From: Candidatus Ozemobacteraceae bacterium
GTDB lineage: Bacteria; Muiribacteriota; Ozemobacteria; Ozemobacterales; Ozemobacteraceae
DNA length: 21,407 nt
Assembly: GCA_035373905.1 (NCBI GenBank)
Contig: DAOSOK010000057.1
Location: 1-21,407 of the forward strand
Direction of reading: 5' to 3'
Under the pieces are notes generated by a model. The model saw only the letters and a list, made by a program, of their open reading frames with translations, made no database searches and was not told where the DNA came from. A program made the position numbers and the translations under genes. How positions within the stretch are numbered: the first letter of the stretch is position 1; each line of letters opens with the position of its first letter. This document shows, piece by piece, positions 1 through 7,464 of this stretch.

Positions 1-24
1 CGGTTCTGTCATTTCCCCAATTTG

Positions 25-171
25 AATTCGGGGGACGTGATATCGAACTCTTTGATTTCCTGGCAGAATACGTGTATCGAACACCAACAGTGGGCAGCTC
101 GTGAACCAGGCAATTGAATATCACGTCCCCGGAATTACCCGTCCCCGGAATTACCGGAATTACGGAATTAT
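25..171. repeat. REP/RAYT-like inverted repeat plus short tandem repeats
   Basis: Two 19-nt arms face each other: AATTCGGGGGACGTGATAT at 25-43 and ATATCACGTCCCCGGAATT at 118-136. They are reverse complements with one mismatch. A smaller inner pair (CCTGG at 59-63, CCAGG at 106-110) extends the fold. The right arm continues into an exact 16-nt tandem repeat, CGTCCCCGGAATTACC at 124-139 and 140-155, followed by decayed 8-nt units (GGAATTAC 156-163, GGAATTAT 164-171). Motifs of this CGTCCCCGGAATTA type are known to me from ends of REP-associated Y1 (RAYT) transposase elements. No transposase gene is visible here, so this may be a non-autonomous or remnant copy. The repeat structure is directly seen; the RAYT link is inference. 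Confidence 0.6.
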
Positions 172-194
172 CGTCGTGGCATCGCGGGTGACGT

Positions 195-216
195 AGGGGT
201 GGTTTGCGAACCGCCC
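195..216. repeat. REP-like hairpin after the SpoIID gene
   Basis: GGGTGGTT (197-204) pairs with AACCGCCC (209-216) around the loop TGCG, giving an 8-bp stem with one G-T pair. It lies about 10 nt past the stop of the minus-strand SpoIID gene. There is no run of T after it on the minus strand, so it is not a textbook intrinsic terminator, although it could protect the mRNA 3' end. The segment AGGGGTGGTTTGCGA (195-209) closely matches AGGGGCGGTTCGCGA at 3208-3222, which indicates a repeat family. Confidence 0.5.
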
Positions 217-225
217 ATTAGGGGA

Positions 226-1824
226 TCAATCGATTCGCTTCAAAATGCTCCCCGGGAAATAATAGGAGAGGATGCGGTCGAACGTATGCCCGCGTTTCGC
301 CATTCCTTGGGCGCCTGTCTGGCACATGCCAACGCCGTGTCCGAAACCGCCGCCGATGAGGGTTGCGCCTGTAATGAAGCCGGCAGCATCACGCGCCCAG
401 TCGGCGATGAAGCAGGAGCTCTTCAGACCGCCGAAAAGTTTGCGGATGTTGAGTTCCTTCATGACCGTCTTCGAACCTCGTTCTCCGACGAAGGTCAATC
501 GATATATCCGGCCTGAAACGCCGCGCGCGATGTCGGTGACGGATTTGATACGGCCGATTCCGAGACTGTTCACGATCGTATTCCAGTCGGATGCGGTGAA
601 CGTCTTTTTCCAGCGGAAATTACTTCCGCCTTCGACGGAAGGGTCGCTGCACCAGGCCGTGCGCGGATTCGTCAGAAAGTCGGTAATCTGCTTTTCTTCG
701 GAAAGATCGAGGGCTGGAGGATTGTCGATATCCCAAACGCCGCGCAGAATGGGATTGGGTTCGGTGGTCCAGACGTAATGATTGGATTCGCCATGGCCGC
801 CGCAATTGGCCGCATACACTGCATCGATGAGGCCGCCGGACGGGGCCGTGAGGACATACCCGCGGGTGGGGGCGATTTTCTGTGCAACGGCGATCGACAT
901 GGCCGACTCGCCGGAAAACACCTGGCAGTGCTGTTCTGAACAGGTGTCGAAGCCTTCCCCGATATGCCGCGTGCCGATCTTGGCGAGAATCTCTCCGCGG
1001 GCGGCGCAGGCCTGGGCTTGAAGCGCGCCGATCGCCGCATTGCCTGAGATCTCCGAAGGCACGACACCTGCCAGAACCGTTTCCAGAGGAGTATTCAAAA
1101 CGGCGTCGATAGCATCCTCGGCACCCCAGCGGAACGTCATCTTGCCCCGGTAGGTGCGATCCGCGAACCCGTGCCAAGGATACCCGACGGCGTATTCAAC
1201 TTTCTTCAGAAGCATCGTCTGCTCGGGAACGAGATACAGTTCGCGTCCCTCGGCGACCGTTGCACCATTGACGACAAGCGCAAGGCGTCCTTGGGAACGG
1301 CTGACGACTTCCACGTAAATCCAGCTTGATTTTCCCTGCGCGGCGAGCCTGTCGACGAGGGCCTGAGCTTCTGACTGGGTGTTGTAAACCCCGACCTCGA
1401 CCATGCCGAGACGCCCGTCGTGAATGACCGATTTTCCGTCTGCGGTCAGTAGAGGCCTTCCGATCGTAAGTATCCTGGCGGGGAACCCCAGCGCCTTCCA
1501 CTCGGATTCGAGACGTGAGAGCTTCTCGGTTTCGACGGCCCGTGCTGACGCGGTCATCACGTGATACCGCTTGACGGCCGCTTTTTCGAGAACGCCGGAA
1601 ACTTTTGCGACATCGGCGCCGCTGATCCGTCCGTTTTTGCCGTTCATATCCCAGACGAGGCCGGAATCGGCGGTGAACTCGATGGTCGTCGCATACTGGG
1701 CGACCTTGATATTGATCAAACGCTCGGCTGATGCAGATCCGACAAAAACACTCAAGACACAGAAAAGTGCGATCGAAAAATACCTTGCGATATATGAACG
1801 GAAGCTGGCTGAACGAACGTTCAT
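226..1824 (-). CDS. Secreted SpoIID/LytB-family lytic transglycosylase
   Basis: This is a 532-residue SpoIID-domain protein, a family that cleaves peptidoglycan glycan strands, usually after amidases have removed the stem peptides. Residues 1-33 form a signal peptide ending SASA. Residues 85-175 look like a SPOR-type or similar small alpha/beta region. The SpoIID domain covers about 215-532: PSEI with the likely catalytic Glu258, followed by the ALQAQACAAR helix, a His287/Cys295/His299/Cys300 cluster resembling the zinc site reported for clostridial SpoIID, CGG at 341-343, and the C-terminal signature HGVGMCQTGAQGMA at 496-509. The ATG at 1824 is chosen because GGAAGGAG lies 6 nt upstream and a signal peptide follows directly; extension to 2037 adds 71 residues of unlikely sequence. 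It is divergent from the amidase gene, which fits joint wall degradation. SpoIID homologues outside spore formers are known, so no sporulation is implied. Confidence 0.9.
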   Translation of the reverse strand: MNVRSASFRSYIARYFSIALFCVLSVFVGSASAERLINIKVAQYATTIEFTADSGLVWDMNGKNGRISGADVAKVSGVLEKAAVKRYHVMTASARAVETEKLSRLESEWKALGFPARILTIGRPLLTADGKSVIHDGRLGMVEVGVYNTQSEAQALVDRLAAQGKSSWIYVEVVSRSQGRLALVVNGATVAEGRELYLVPEQTMLLKKVEYAVGYPWHGFADRTYRGKMTFRWGAEDAIDAVLNTPLETVLAGVVPSEISGNAAIGALQAQACAARGEILAKIGTRHIGEGFDTCSEQHCQVFSGESAMSIAVAQKIAPTRGYVLTAPSGGLIDAVYAANCGGHGESNHYVWTTEPNPILRGVWDIDNPPALDLSEEKQITDFLTNPRTAWCSDPSVEGGSNFRWKKTFTASDWNTIVNSLGIGRIKSVTDIARGVSGRIYRLTFVGERGSKTVMKELNIRKLFGGLKSSCFIADWARDAAGFITGATLIGGGFGHGVGMCQTGAQGMAKRGHTFDRILSYYFPGSILKRID

Positions 1825-2020
1825 GAACGGCTCCTTCCCGAGAGTGCGGGTAGAACGAAATCGATTCAGGGGGGTACCCCTCTGGTGATGATATGAATTA
1901 AGTTTACTGAAAATATTCCCATCCGTAAACCCCTCCTCATGGAGAAGATGTTGTGAGTCTGCATGACGGAAGTCAGATTTTGCATTTTTGTTCGTGATGG
2001 GCGTGTCCAAGCACGAGAGT

Positions 2021-2052
2021 CCCTCGCCCTTCGACACGCTCAGGGCGAACGG
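2021..2052. repeat. Dispersed TTCGACA-GCTCAGG repeat, copy 1
   Basis: The segment includes CCTTCGACACGCTCAGG and ends GCGAACGG. CGCCCT (2025-2030) pairs with AGGGCG (2042-2047) to form a short hairpin. A second copy lies at 8323-8370 in this window, sharing CCTTCGACA-GCTCAGG and GCGAACGGA. From general knowledge, repeats of this CTTCGACAGGCTCAGG type are widespread in intergenic DNA of environmental bacteria; their function is not known to me. Confidence 0.55.
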
Positions 2053-2130
2053 ATACAGTCTCCCAGGCTATCGCCGTTCGAGATTCAGAGAGACACTCTT
2101 GGAGGGGTGGATTGTTTTCCGGGCTTTCGG

Positions 2131-2136
2131 TATAAT
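2131..2136 (+). promoter_or_regulatory. Candidate -10 element of the amidase gene
   Basis: A perfect TATAAT lies 30 nt before the amidase ATG, leaving room for a leader of about 24 nt that contains the GAGGAG ribosome-binding site. No good -35 hexamer is found at 16-18 nt spacing, so the call rests on the -10 alone. Confidence 0.4.
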
Positions 2137-2166
2137 GGAACCATACATTTCTGCGAGGAGTTGAGA

Positions 2167-3168
2167 ATGAAGTATTGGTCGCGGATCTGGTTCTGTGTGC
2201 TGGTTGTACTGCTGGCGTTGGCCGTTCCGGCTGCCCGGGCCGATGAAGACCCGCCCAGTTACAGGATTTCCGTAACGCCGGCGTTCGAAGTTTCGGGCAA
2301 GAATTACGGCTCCTTCGAGACCCCGGTGTACGAACTCGACGAACCCCTCGATACGCTCATGGTCGCCGCCGACGTCGAAAAGGCGCCCGGCGCGACGGTG
2401 AACTCGTACGTTCGCTTCCGTTATGCGAAGACCGGCCGCTGGAGCCGCTTCGAAGCCTTCGAGGCCGAAGCGCATTTTGCCGATGTGAACCCGGTTTCCG
2501 CATGGCAGATGGTGTTCGTGGTCTACGATCCCTCCATGGGAACGACCCGCGTGAACCGCTATATCGCCCAGGGCCGCCGGATGGGCGAGGAGATGATGGA
2601 AGCCATGATGGCCAAGACCGTGCCGCTGCCCGCCGCCAACGCGTGCCCCAAGCCGCCCATCGTTTCCCGCGCGGCCTGGAAGGCACGTCCGCCGAAGGGG
2701 GAATACCGTGTCCAGGAGCCGCAGAAGATCGTTCTTCACCACAGTTGGTCGCCGACTCAGGCCCAGTATCAGGGCGCGGCGACGATCCGCGGCATCCAGA
2801 ACTATCACATGGATGACCCCAATACCGGCTGGGCCGATATTGGCTACCATTTCCTGATTGGGCCTGACGGCGTCATCTACCAGGGACGGCCCGAAAACGC
2901 CCTCGGAGCCCACTGCCCGCCCAACACCAACATGGTCGGCATCTGCATGATCGGCAACTATGACCCGGGAGCCGACCCCGTGAACGCGAAAATGGAAGCC
3001 TCTCTCGTGAGCCTGCTGTCATGGCTCTCGTCGACCTACAAGATCGATCCCCGCACCCAATACTACGGCCACCGGAACTTCTCCAGCAAAACCTGCCCCG
3101 GAGACGGCGTGTACGACAGGATGTCGTATTATCGCGAGGAAGTCCTGAAAAACACCGGGCTCAAATAA
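2167..3168 (+). CDS. Secreted N-acetylmuramoyl-L-alanine amidase (PGRP/Amidase_2 type)
   Basis: A 333-residue zinc amidase that should cleave the bond between N-acetylmuramic acid and L-alanine in peptidoglycan. Residues 1-25 are a signal peptide ending ARA, so it acts outside the cytoplasm. Residues 30-135 form a beta-rich N-terminal domain I do not recognise. The Amidase_2/PGRP domain spans about 164-330: His191 in IVLHHS, Tyr227 in GYHFLIGPDG, and His302 and Cys310 in GHRNFSSKTCPG match the zinc and catalytic positions of T7 lysozyme and animal PGRPs, so the active site looks intact. The ATG at 2167 is preferred over the upstream frame start at 1963 because GAGGAG sits 6 nt upstream and the signal peptide follows. 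It converges on the epimerase gene and faces away from the SpoIID gene. Amidase action would yield the denuded glycan favoured by SpoIID enzymes (inference). Confidence 0.92.
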   Translation: MKYWSRIWFCVLVVLLALAVPAARADEDPPSYRISVTPAFEVSGKNYGSFETPVYELDEPLDTLMVAADVEKAPGATVNSYVRFRYAKTGRWSRFEAFEAEAHFADVNPVSAWQMVFVVYDPSMGTTRVNRYIAQGRRMGEEMMEAMMAKTVPLPAANACPKPPIVSRAAWKARPPKGEYRVQEPQKIVLHHSWSPTQAQYQGAATIRGIQNYHMDDPNTGWADIGYHFLIGPDGVIYQGRPENALGAHCPPNTNMVGICMIGNYDPGADPVNAKMEASLVSLLSWLSSTYKIDPRTQYYGHRNFSSKTCPGDGVYDRMSYYREEVLKNTGLK

Positions 3169-3190
3169 TTATAGTAAATATACAATAACG

Positions 3191-3217
3191 GAACCACCCC
3201 TCGATCGAGGGGCGGTT
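3191..3217 (-). terminator. Hairpin between convergent genes, likely terminator
   Basis: CCCCTCGATCGAGGGG is a perfect 16-nt palindrome, flanked by GAACC and GGTTC that also pair, with one A-C mismatch between the two blocks. On the minus strand the hairpin is followed by T/A-rich sequence (complement of 3165-3190), so it best fits termination of the epimerase operon. It may also slow plus-strand readthrough from the amidase. Its right side (3208-3222) matches the REP-like element at 195-209, so it may be a captured repeat. Confidence 0.55.
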
Positions 3218-3249
3218 CGCGATTTCGGTGCGTGTGGCTGGCGTGCTGC

Positions 3250-4338
3250 TCAGTCCCAGGTGATGCCGTCGACGTCTTCGATGCCCAAGCCGGGGGCTTC
3301 GGGCATGATCAGATGCGGACCATCGAGAACGACGCCGCCACGGATCGGGTCGGAGGCGCAGAGCGACGGGCTGTCGAGGTCGCATCGGGTGATGATCCTC
3401 CTGGCGCAGGCCAGGTGGGCGGCGGCGGTGACGGCCAGCTTGCTTTCCATCATGCAGCCCATGAAGCACTCGACGCCGTGAAGCTCGGCCATGGCGCAGA
3501 TCTGCTGGGCGCCGCGCATGCCGCCCGTCTTCATCAGCTTGATGTTCAGGAAGTCGGCCGCCCGACGGGCGAGCAGGGTTTCGGCGTCGAGGGGTGAGAA
3601 CACCGCCTCGTCGGCCAGAATGGGCGTAGCGACGGCGTTTTTCACGGCGGCGAGACCCTCGAGATCGTGCGCCGGCAGCGGCTGTTCGAGGAGCTCGATC
3701 CCGAGGCCGGCCGACTCGATCTCGCGCATGATACGGATCGCTTCCCGCTCGTTCCAGCCCTGGTTGGCGTCGAGACGGATGACGATGTCCGGTCCGACCG
3801 CGGCGCGGACCGAGCGGATACGCTGGATGTCGGAGGCCGGCTCCTTGCCGATCTTGATCTTCAGGATGCGAAACCCCCGCTCAACGGCTTCGCGACAGTC
3901 GCGGGCCATTTCCTCGGGGCTGTTGACGCTGATGGTGAGGTCGGTCTCGACGCGGTCTCGGTATCCGCCCAGCAGGCGAAAGAGGGGAATGCCGTACCGC
4001 TTTCCGAACAGGTCGTGGACGGCCATGTCGACGGCGGCCTTGGCGCTGGTGTTCTTGACGCAGGAGCGGTCAAGGGCCGTCAGCACGTCTTCGAGTCCGT
4101 CGATACGCTTTCCCTTCAGGACCGGCGCGATGAACTCGCGGATGGCGCCCCGGATGGAGCCCTGCGAGTCGCCGGTGATGGCACCGGTCGGCGGCGCCTC
4201 GCCCCAGCCGACGTCGCCCGTGTCGGTGTCGACCGCCACGATGACGGGCTCGAGAACCTCGACGGTGCGCAGGGCCGTCTTGAATGGCTTGCGGAGAGGG
4301 ATGGACACTCGGCCGGTGCGGATGCCGGTGATGATCAT
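3250..4338 (-). CDS. L-Ala-D/L-Glu epimerase (enolase superfamily)
   Basis: A 362-residue member of the muconate-lactonising subgroup of the enolase superfamily, close in length to Bacillus YkfB and E. coli YcjG. It interconverts L-Ala-D-Glu and L-Ala-L-Glu during murein peptide recycling in the cytoplasm. Catalytic and metal residues are all in place: the K-x-K pair Lys160/Lys162, metal ligands Asp190, Glu218 (EQP) and Asp243 (ADE), and the second base Lys267 before MKTGG. Asp320 and Asp322 (CDLD) align in spacing with the two acidic residues known in the B. subtilis enzyme to hold the dipeptide amino group, which favours dipeptide over other substrates. GGAGGT lies 6 nt before the ATG. It is the last gene of the permease-endopeptidase-epimerase operon, 37 nt after the endopeptidase stop. 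Substrate preference for other dipeptides cannot be excluded. Confidence 0.92.
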   Translation of the reverse strand: MIITGIRTGRVSIPLRKPFKTALRTVEVLEPVIVAVDTDTGDVGWGEAPPTGAITGDSQGSIRGAIREFIAPVLKGKRIDGLEDVLTALDRSCVKNTSAKAAVDMAVHDLFGKRYGIPLFRLLGGYRDRVETDLTISVNSPEEMARDCREAVERGFRILKIKIGKEPASDIQRIRSVRAAVGPDIVIRLDANQGWNEREAIRIMREIESAGLGIELLEQPLPAHDLEGLAAVKNAVATPILADEAVFSPLDAETLLARRAADFLNIKLMKTGGMRGAQQICAMAELHGVECFMGCMMESKLAVTAAAHLACARRIITRCDLDSPSLCASDPIRGGVVLDGPHLIMPEAPGLGIEDVDGITWD

Positions 4339-4375
4339 GGAACGACCTCCGATCGTGGATGGCGAAGACGCCGGG

Positions 4376-5830
4376 TTATCTGTCGAGCCTGAACTCGCGT
4401 GCGGAATAGAGACCCTGCATGTAATGCTTTCCCTTGGAGAGGAACGTCGCCAGAAGGGGCGTCACGGAAACGCCCCGCGTTTTCGAGCGCCTGAACTCCC
4501 CGGTCTCATCTGGCGCGCTGTAGCCTGCAAAATCGTGAATGATATAGTAATCATTGTTGTATTTGCAAAGATATAACATGGCGTGGCCGTCCATGTAGAT
4601 CGGGACGGCGGGCGGCAGAGTGTCGAACAGTTTCTTCCGGTCTTCCAGGCTCATGGACTCGGGCATGTGGTGCATGGCGCCGAGAGCGAGTTTGCCCTGT
4701 TCTCCGGCGTTGCGGGGCAACATGACGCCCATGGTGCGGAAGTTGTCCATGATGAAGGCGGAGCAGTCGCGGGCGTTGAACATGCCGCCCCAGCCGTAGC
4801 GCTGACCGAGGAACTTGAACGCCTGCGTGATGATGTTGCGCGGGGTGAACGGCAGGTAGCCGAGATGCACCTCGTCCGTCCGGGAGATCAGACCCAGACC
4901 CCATTCCAGGTTTCCCTCGGGGCCGCGGACGGGCAGCTTGGCCACGTAGTTCCCGACCGGGTGCTGGCCGTAGATCTCGAGGGGAATCTCGTCGCGCGAG
5001 GCGAGGGGGATGCGGACGCCCATGTCGAGCAGCAGTTCCGAGACATCCGCCTTGATCGGGTTGTAGCCCGTGAACACCCGTTTCCCGGTGACGACGAGGA
5101 AGTTCGGGGTGTCGAGGTAGTCGAAGAGGGTGCGGGAATCGGTGAGGGCCACGTCCTTCACGGGGACCCAGGCGAGATAATTGTAGGCCTGGGCGAAAAA
5201 CCACTCGCCGTCGGCGCTCGTATGGAGGATCACGAGCGGTTCGACGGGGTAGAGGGCGGTTTCGATGAACCGGTCGAACTCGTAATCGTCGGGTTCGTTG
5301 AATACTCGGTCGAATGTGGGGAAGGTGCGCATCTCGGTGCGCCTGACCGTGATGCCGTACCGCACCATGACCCGGGAGGGGATGGCGGCGAGATCGAGGG
5401 CCCGTTCCAGACGGTCGAAATAGGCGCCGGTGAGTTCGCTGCCGTTCATGAACTTCTTTTTCGAAGGGCGGGAGCTGACGGCGGAGATCATGCCGCGCAC
5501 GGCGTCGCCATTCAGGATTCGGCGGTAGTATCGAAGATCCTCGAGGGGTTTGCACTCGCGGGCGCTCCTGTGGTTGTACCGCCGGATTTCCTGGGGCGTC
5601 ATGATGATCTTGTCGGGCTCCGCCACCCTGGCGATCCAGAACGAGGGATCGAGCATCTCGTCGATGACCCCGGGGATGTTCGGTTCGAACTGGACGAACC
5701 TTCCATCGCCGGCGGTCGCAAATGCCTGAGACGCCATTCCGATGATAGCCAGAAGTGTCGCTGCCACGATCGGAAGCGAAAGCGGGCTGAAAGACATATT
5801 TCTTATTTTATATATCGATTGATGTCTCAT
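4376..5830 (-). CDS. Secreted SH3b-NlpC/P60 endopeptidase (YkfC-like)
   Basis: A 484-residue C40-family cysteine peptidase. An N-terminal hydrophobic segment (about 13-39, ending AFA) is a signal peptide or anchor. Residues 50-105 resemble the NlpC/P60 N-terminal stabilising domain (FWIARVAEPDKIIM). About 155-230 and 240-320 fit two SH3b-type domains (YGITVRRTEMRTFPT, LVILHTSADGEWFFAQ). The catalytic domain at 333-480 has Cys356 in RDCSAF, His416 in DGHAMLYL and His432 in IIHDFAGY, an intact triad. Relatives such as YkfC cleave gamma-D-Glu-diamino-acid bonds in stem peptides and release L-Ala-D-Glu, the substrate of the next gene's enzyme. The ATG at 5830 is preferred because AAAGGAT precedes it; an internal Met12 lacks a ribosome-binding site. 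Only 15 nt separate it from the permease stop, so translation is probably coupled. Export distinguishes it from a purely cytoplasmic recycling enzyme. Confidence 0.88.
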   Translation of the reverse strand: MRHQSIYKIRNMSFSPLSLPIVAATLLAIIGMASQAFATAGDGRFVQFEPNIPGVIDEMLDPSFWIARVAEPDKIIMTPQEIRRYNHRSARECKPLEDLRYYRRILNGDAVRGMISAVSSRPSKKKFMNGSELTGAYFDRLERALDLAAIPSRVMVRYGITVRRTEMRTFPTFDRVFNEPDDYEFDRFIETALYPVEPLVILHTSADGEWFFAQAYNYLAWVPVKDVALTDSRTLFDYLDTPNFLVVTGKRVFTGYNPIKADVSELLLDMGVRIPLASRDEIPLEIYGQHPVGNYVAKLPVRGPEGNLEWGLGLISRTDEVHLGYLPFTPRNIITQAFKFLGQRYGWGGMFNARDCSAFIMDNFRTMGVMLPRNAGEQGKLALGAMHHMPESMSLEDRKKLFDTLPPAVPIYMDGHAMLYLCKYNNDYYIIHDFAGYSAPDETGEFRRSKTRGVSVTPLLATFLSKGKHYMQGLYSAREFRLDR

Positions 5831-5845
5831 GCGCGTATATCCTTT

Positions 5846-7126
5846 TCAGTCGACGTCGACGGGGGCGATGTGGAGGTCGGCCTTCTCGAGGGGCAGGAAG
5901 GGCAGCAGGAGCATGCCCGGCATGGCGCAGACCAGCGTGGCGAGGAAAAAGCCGGCGTAGCCGACCTGTTCCTGGATGTACCCGCTGACGATGCCGGCGA
6001 ACATGGCGCCGAGGGCCATCAGGCCGGTGGAGATGGCGTAATGCGCCGTGGGGTAGTTCGAGCCCTGGGTGATGAACATGAGGTAGACCATGTAGGCGGC
6101 GAACCCGAATCCGTAGCCGAACTGGTCGCAGCCGACGATGAGGGTGACCCAGGATTTTCCGGGGTGGGTGTAGGCCGCCCAGATGTAGAGCAGGTTCGGA
6201 ACGTTCATCGCCAGCACCATCGGCCAGAGCGAACGCTTGATGCCGAATCGGGAGATGACCATGCCGCCGGCGATCCCGCCGATGACCAGCGCCGCGACGC
6301 CGACCACGCCCGTGATGAAGCCGACATCGCTGGTCGAGACGCCCAGACCGCCCTTCTCGACCGCGTCGATCAGGAACGGGTTGGACATTTTGCTCACCAT
6401 CGACTCTCCGAAGCGGTACAGCAGGATAAACCCGAGGACGACGGGGAGGTGCGCCTGGTTAAAATACTCGCTGAACGCCGCCCTGAACGGAAACCCGTCG
6501 GATCGGCCCTCGTCGCGGCGCGGCTGTGGCATCGAGTAGAAGCCGGCCACGACGCACACCGCATAGACCGCGGTTCCGGCCCAGATGACTTTCTGCCAGA
6601 CCGGCGCCAGGGAAGCACCCTCCGCGACCTGCAGTTCGAGCTGGCCGGCGAGGTAGATCAGACCGCCGTTGCAGAAGACGTTCGCCACGCGGTATGCCGT
6701 GCCGCGGATTCCCACGAACCATGCCTGGTCTTCCTCGGAGAGGGCAAGCAGGTAAAAACCGTCGGCGGCGATGTCATGCGTCGCTGACAAAAAAGCGAGG
6801 CCGGTCAGTACGGCGAGCGTGGGCATCAGGAACGAGCTCTGGACGATCGAAAACGATTCGACGATCAGGAACGCGATGATGGCGAGCTGACAGCCGACGA
6901 TCCAGCGGCGCTTCGTTGAATGGGCGTCGACGAGCGGGCCCCAGAGCATCTTGATGATCCACGGCCATGTGATGAGACTCGTCCAGAGGCCGATATCGGC
7001 ATTCGAGATGCCGAGTTTCTTGAACATGGTCACCGAGACGGTGCTGACCATGAAGTAGGGAATGCCTTCGAGAAAATACAGGGCGGGCACGAACATCCAG
7101 GGGTTGCCCGAAGTTTTCTGACTCAC
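5846..7126 (-). CDS. AmpG-like muropeptide MFS permease
   Basis: A 426-residue, highly hydrophobic major facilitator protein with about 12 predicted membrane segments. The stretch ATHDIAADGFYL (115-126) and the GTAYRVANV segment (142-150) match the signatures of the AmpG/acetyl-CoA transporter-like branch, and GIPYFMVSTVSVTMFKKLGI (21-40) matches its first loop. AmpG imports GlcNAc-anhydroMurNAc peptides released by lytic transglycosylases, which fits the neighbouring endopeptidase and epimerase and the SpoIID gene nearby. E. coli AmpG is longer (about 490 residues, with two extra segments), so this is a compact variant and substrate identity is inferred. I chose the GTG start at 7126, which has AAAGGAT about 7 nt upstream and an SQKTSGNPWMF start; extension to 7438 adds 104 residues that run through a repeat and lack hydrophobic logic. 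First gene of the operon. Confidence 0.8.
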   Translation of the reverse strand: MSQKTSGNPWMFVPALYFLEGIPYFMVSTVSVTMFKKLGISNADIGLWTSLITWPWIIKMLWGPLVDAHSTKRRWIVGCQLAIIAFLIVESFSIVQSSFLMPTLAVLTGLAFLSATHDIAADGFYLLALSEEDQAWFVGIRGTAYRVANVFCNGGLIYLAGQLELQVAEGASLAPVWQKVIWAGTAVYAVCVVAGFYSMPQPRRDEGRSDGFPFRAAFSEYFNQAHLPVVLGFILLYRFGESMVSKMSNPFLIDAVEKGGLGVSTSDVGFITGVVGVAALVIGGIAGGMVISRFGIKRSLWPMVLAMNVPNLLYIWAAYTHPGKSWVTLIVGCDQFGYGFGFAAYMVYLMFITQGSNYPTAHYAISTGLMALGAMFAGIVSGYIQEQVGYAGFFLATLVCAMPGMLLLPFLPLEKADLHIAPVDVD

Positions 7127-7464
7127 GAAAAGATCCTTTCGAAGAGATGACAAGACCGCTTCACCAGAGAGACACAAAAAACCAAGATACGAGAAATGAT
7201 TGCCAAAGCGCGGAGACGCAGGGAACCGGAGTTTTTCTCCGCACCTCAGCGGTGAATCATTCCATATTTCAACGTGCCAAACCTTCTTCGAGCGTAGGGG
7301 CGAATCGTGATCCGCATGATTCTGCCGGAAGCATACCATCCACCGTGAGATACGGGCAACGACCCTTCCTCTTTCGCGCGCATTTCCGATGATCGTCGAG
7401 CCGCCGCGATACATACATGGTAAAATGACCGCCGACAAACGATGGGATGGGAAGGAAGAACATC
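7127..7464. promoter_or_regulatory. Divergent intergenic region between permease operon and nagB
   Basis: This 338-nt gap holds two repeat-like segments. At 7196-7260 an imperfect inverted repeat pairs ATGATT with AATCAT at the outside and GCGGAGA (7210-7216) with TCTCCGC (7236-7242) inside. At 7292-7315 a GTAGGGGCGAATCGTGATCCGC segment resembles the REP-like hairpins near 195 and 3208. A TAAAAT at 7421-7426 could be the -10 of nagB; no clear -35 is seen. No obvious promoter for the permease and no small gene were found. Confidence 0.45.
7196..7260. repeat. Imperfect inverted repeat upstream of the permease operon
   Basis: The arms ATGATT/AATCAT (7196-7201, 7255-7260) and GCGGAGA/TCTCCGC (7210-7216, 7236-7242) can fold into a long interrupted stem. 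The text, GCGCGGAGACGCAGGGA on one side and TCTCCGCACCTCAGCGGTGAA on the other, resembles a class of GACGCAGAG / CTCTGCGGTGAA intergenic repeats seen in many bacterial genomes. It would lie in the permease 5' region. Confidence 0.45.

Larger units (their letters stand above)
1825..2166. promoter_or_regulatory. Divergent intergenic region between SpoIID and amidase genes
   Basis: This 342-nt gap must hold the 5' regions of both flanking genes. It contains a hairpin at 1867-1884 centred on the palindrome GGGGTACCCC (1871-1880), which would lie in the SpoIID leader, an AT-rich stretch at 1890-1920, a dispersed TTCGACA-type repeat at 2021-2052, and a -10-like TATAAT at 2131-2136 for the amidase. 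I see no convincing promoter hexamers for the SpoIID gene and no small gene. Confidence 0.5.

Noticed and set aside
1825..2037. N-terminal extension of the SpoIID protein to 2037
   Set aside because: The extra 71 residues precede a normal signal peptide and cross a hairpin and leader region, while GGAAGGAG lies directly before the ATG at 1824.
3491..4576. 361-residue open frame on the plus strand over the epimerase
   Set aside because: The product is Arg/Ser-rich and antisense to an enzyme with every catalytic residue conserved.
4583..6787. 734-residue open frame on the plus strand
   Set aside because: It is antisense to the well-supported endopeptidase and permease genes. Its His/Asp/Gly/Val-rich product is typical of the complementary strand of GC-rich genes, and it has no domain or ribosome-binding site.
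7127..7438. N-terminal extension of the permease to 7438
   Set aside because: It runs through intergenic repeats and is not hydrophobic. The GTG at 7126 has AAAGGAT at proper spacing.
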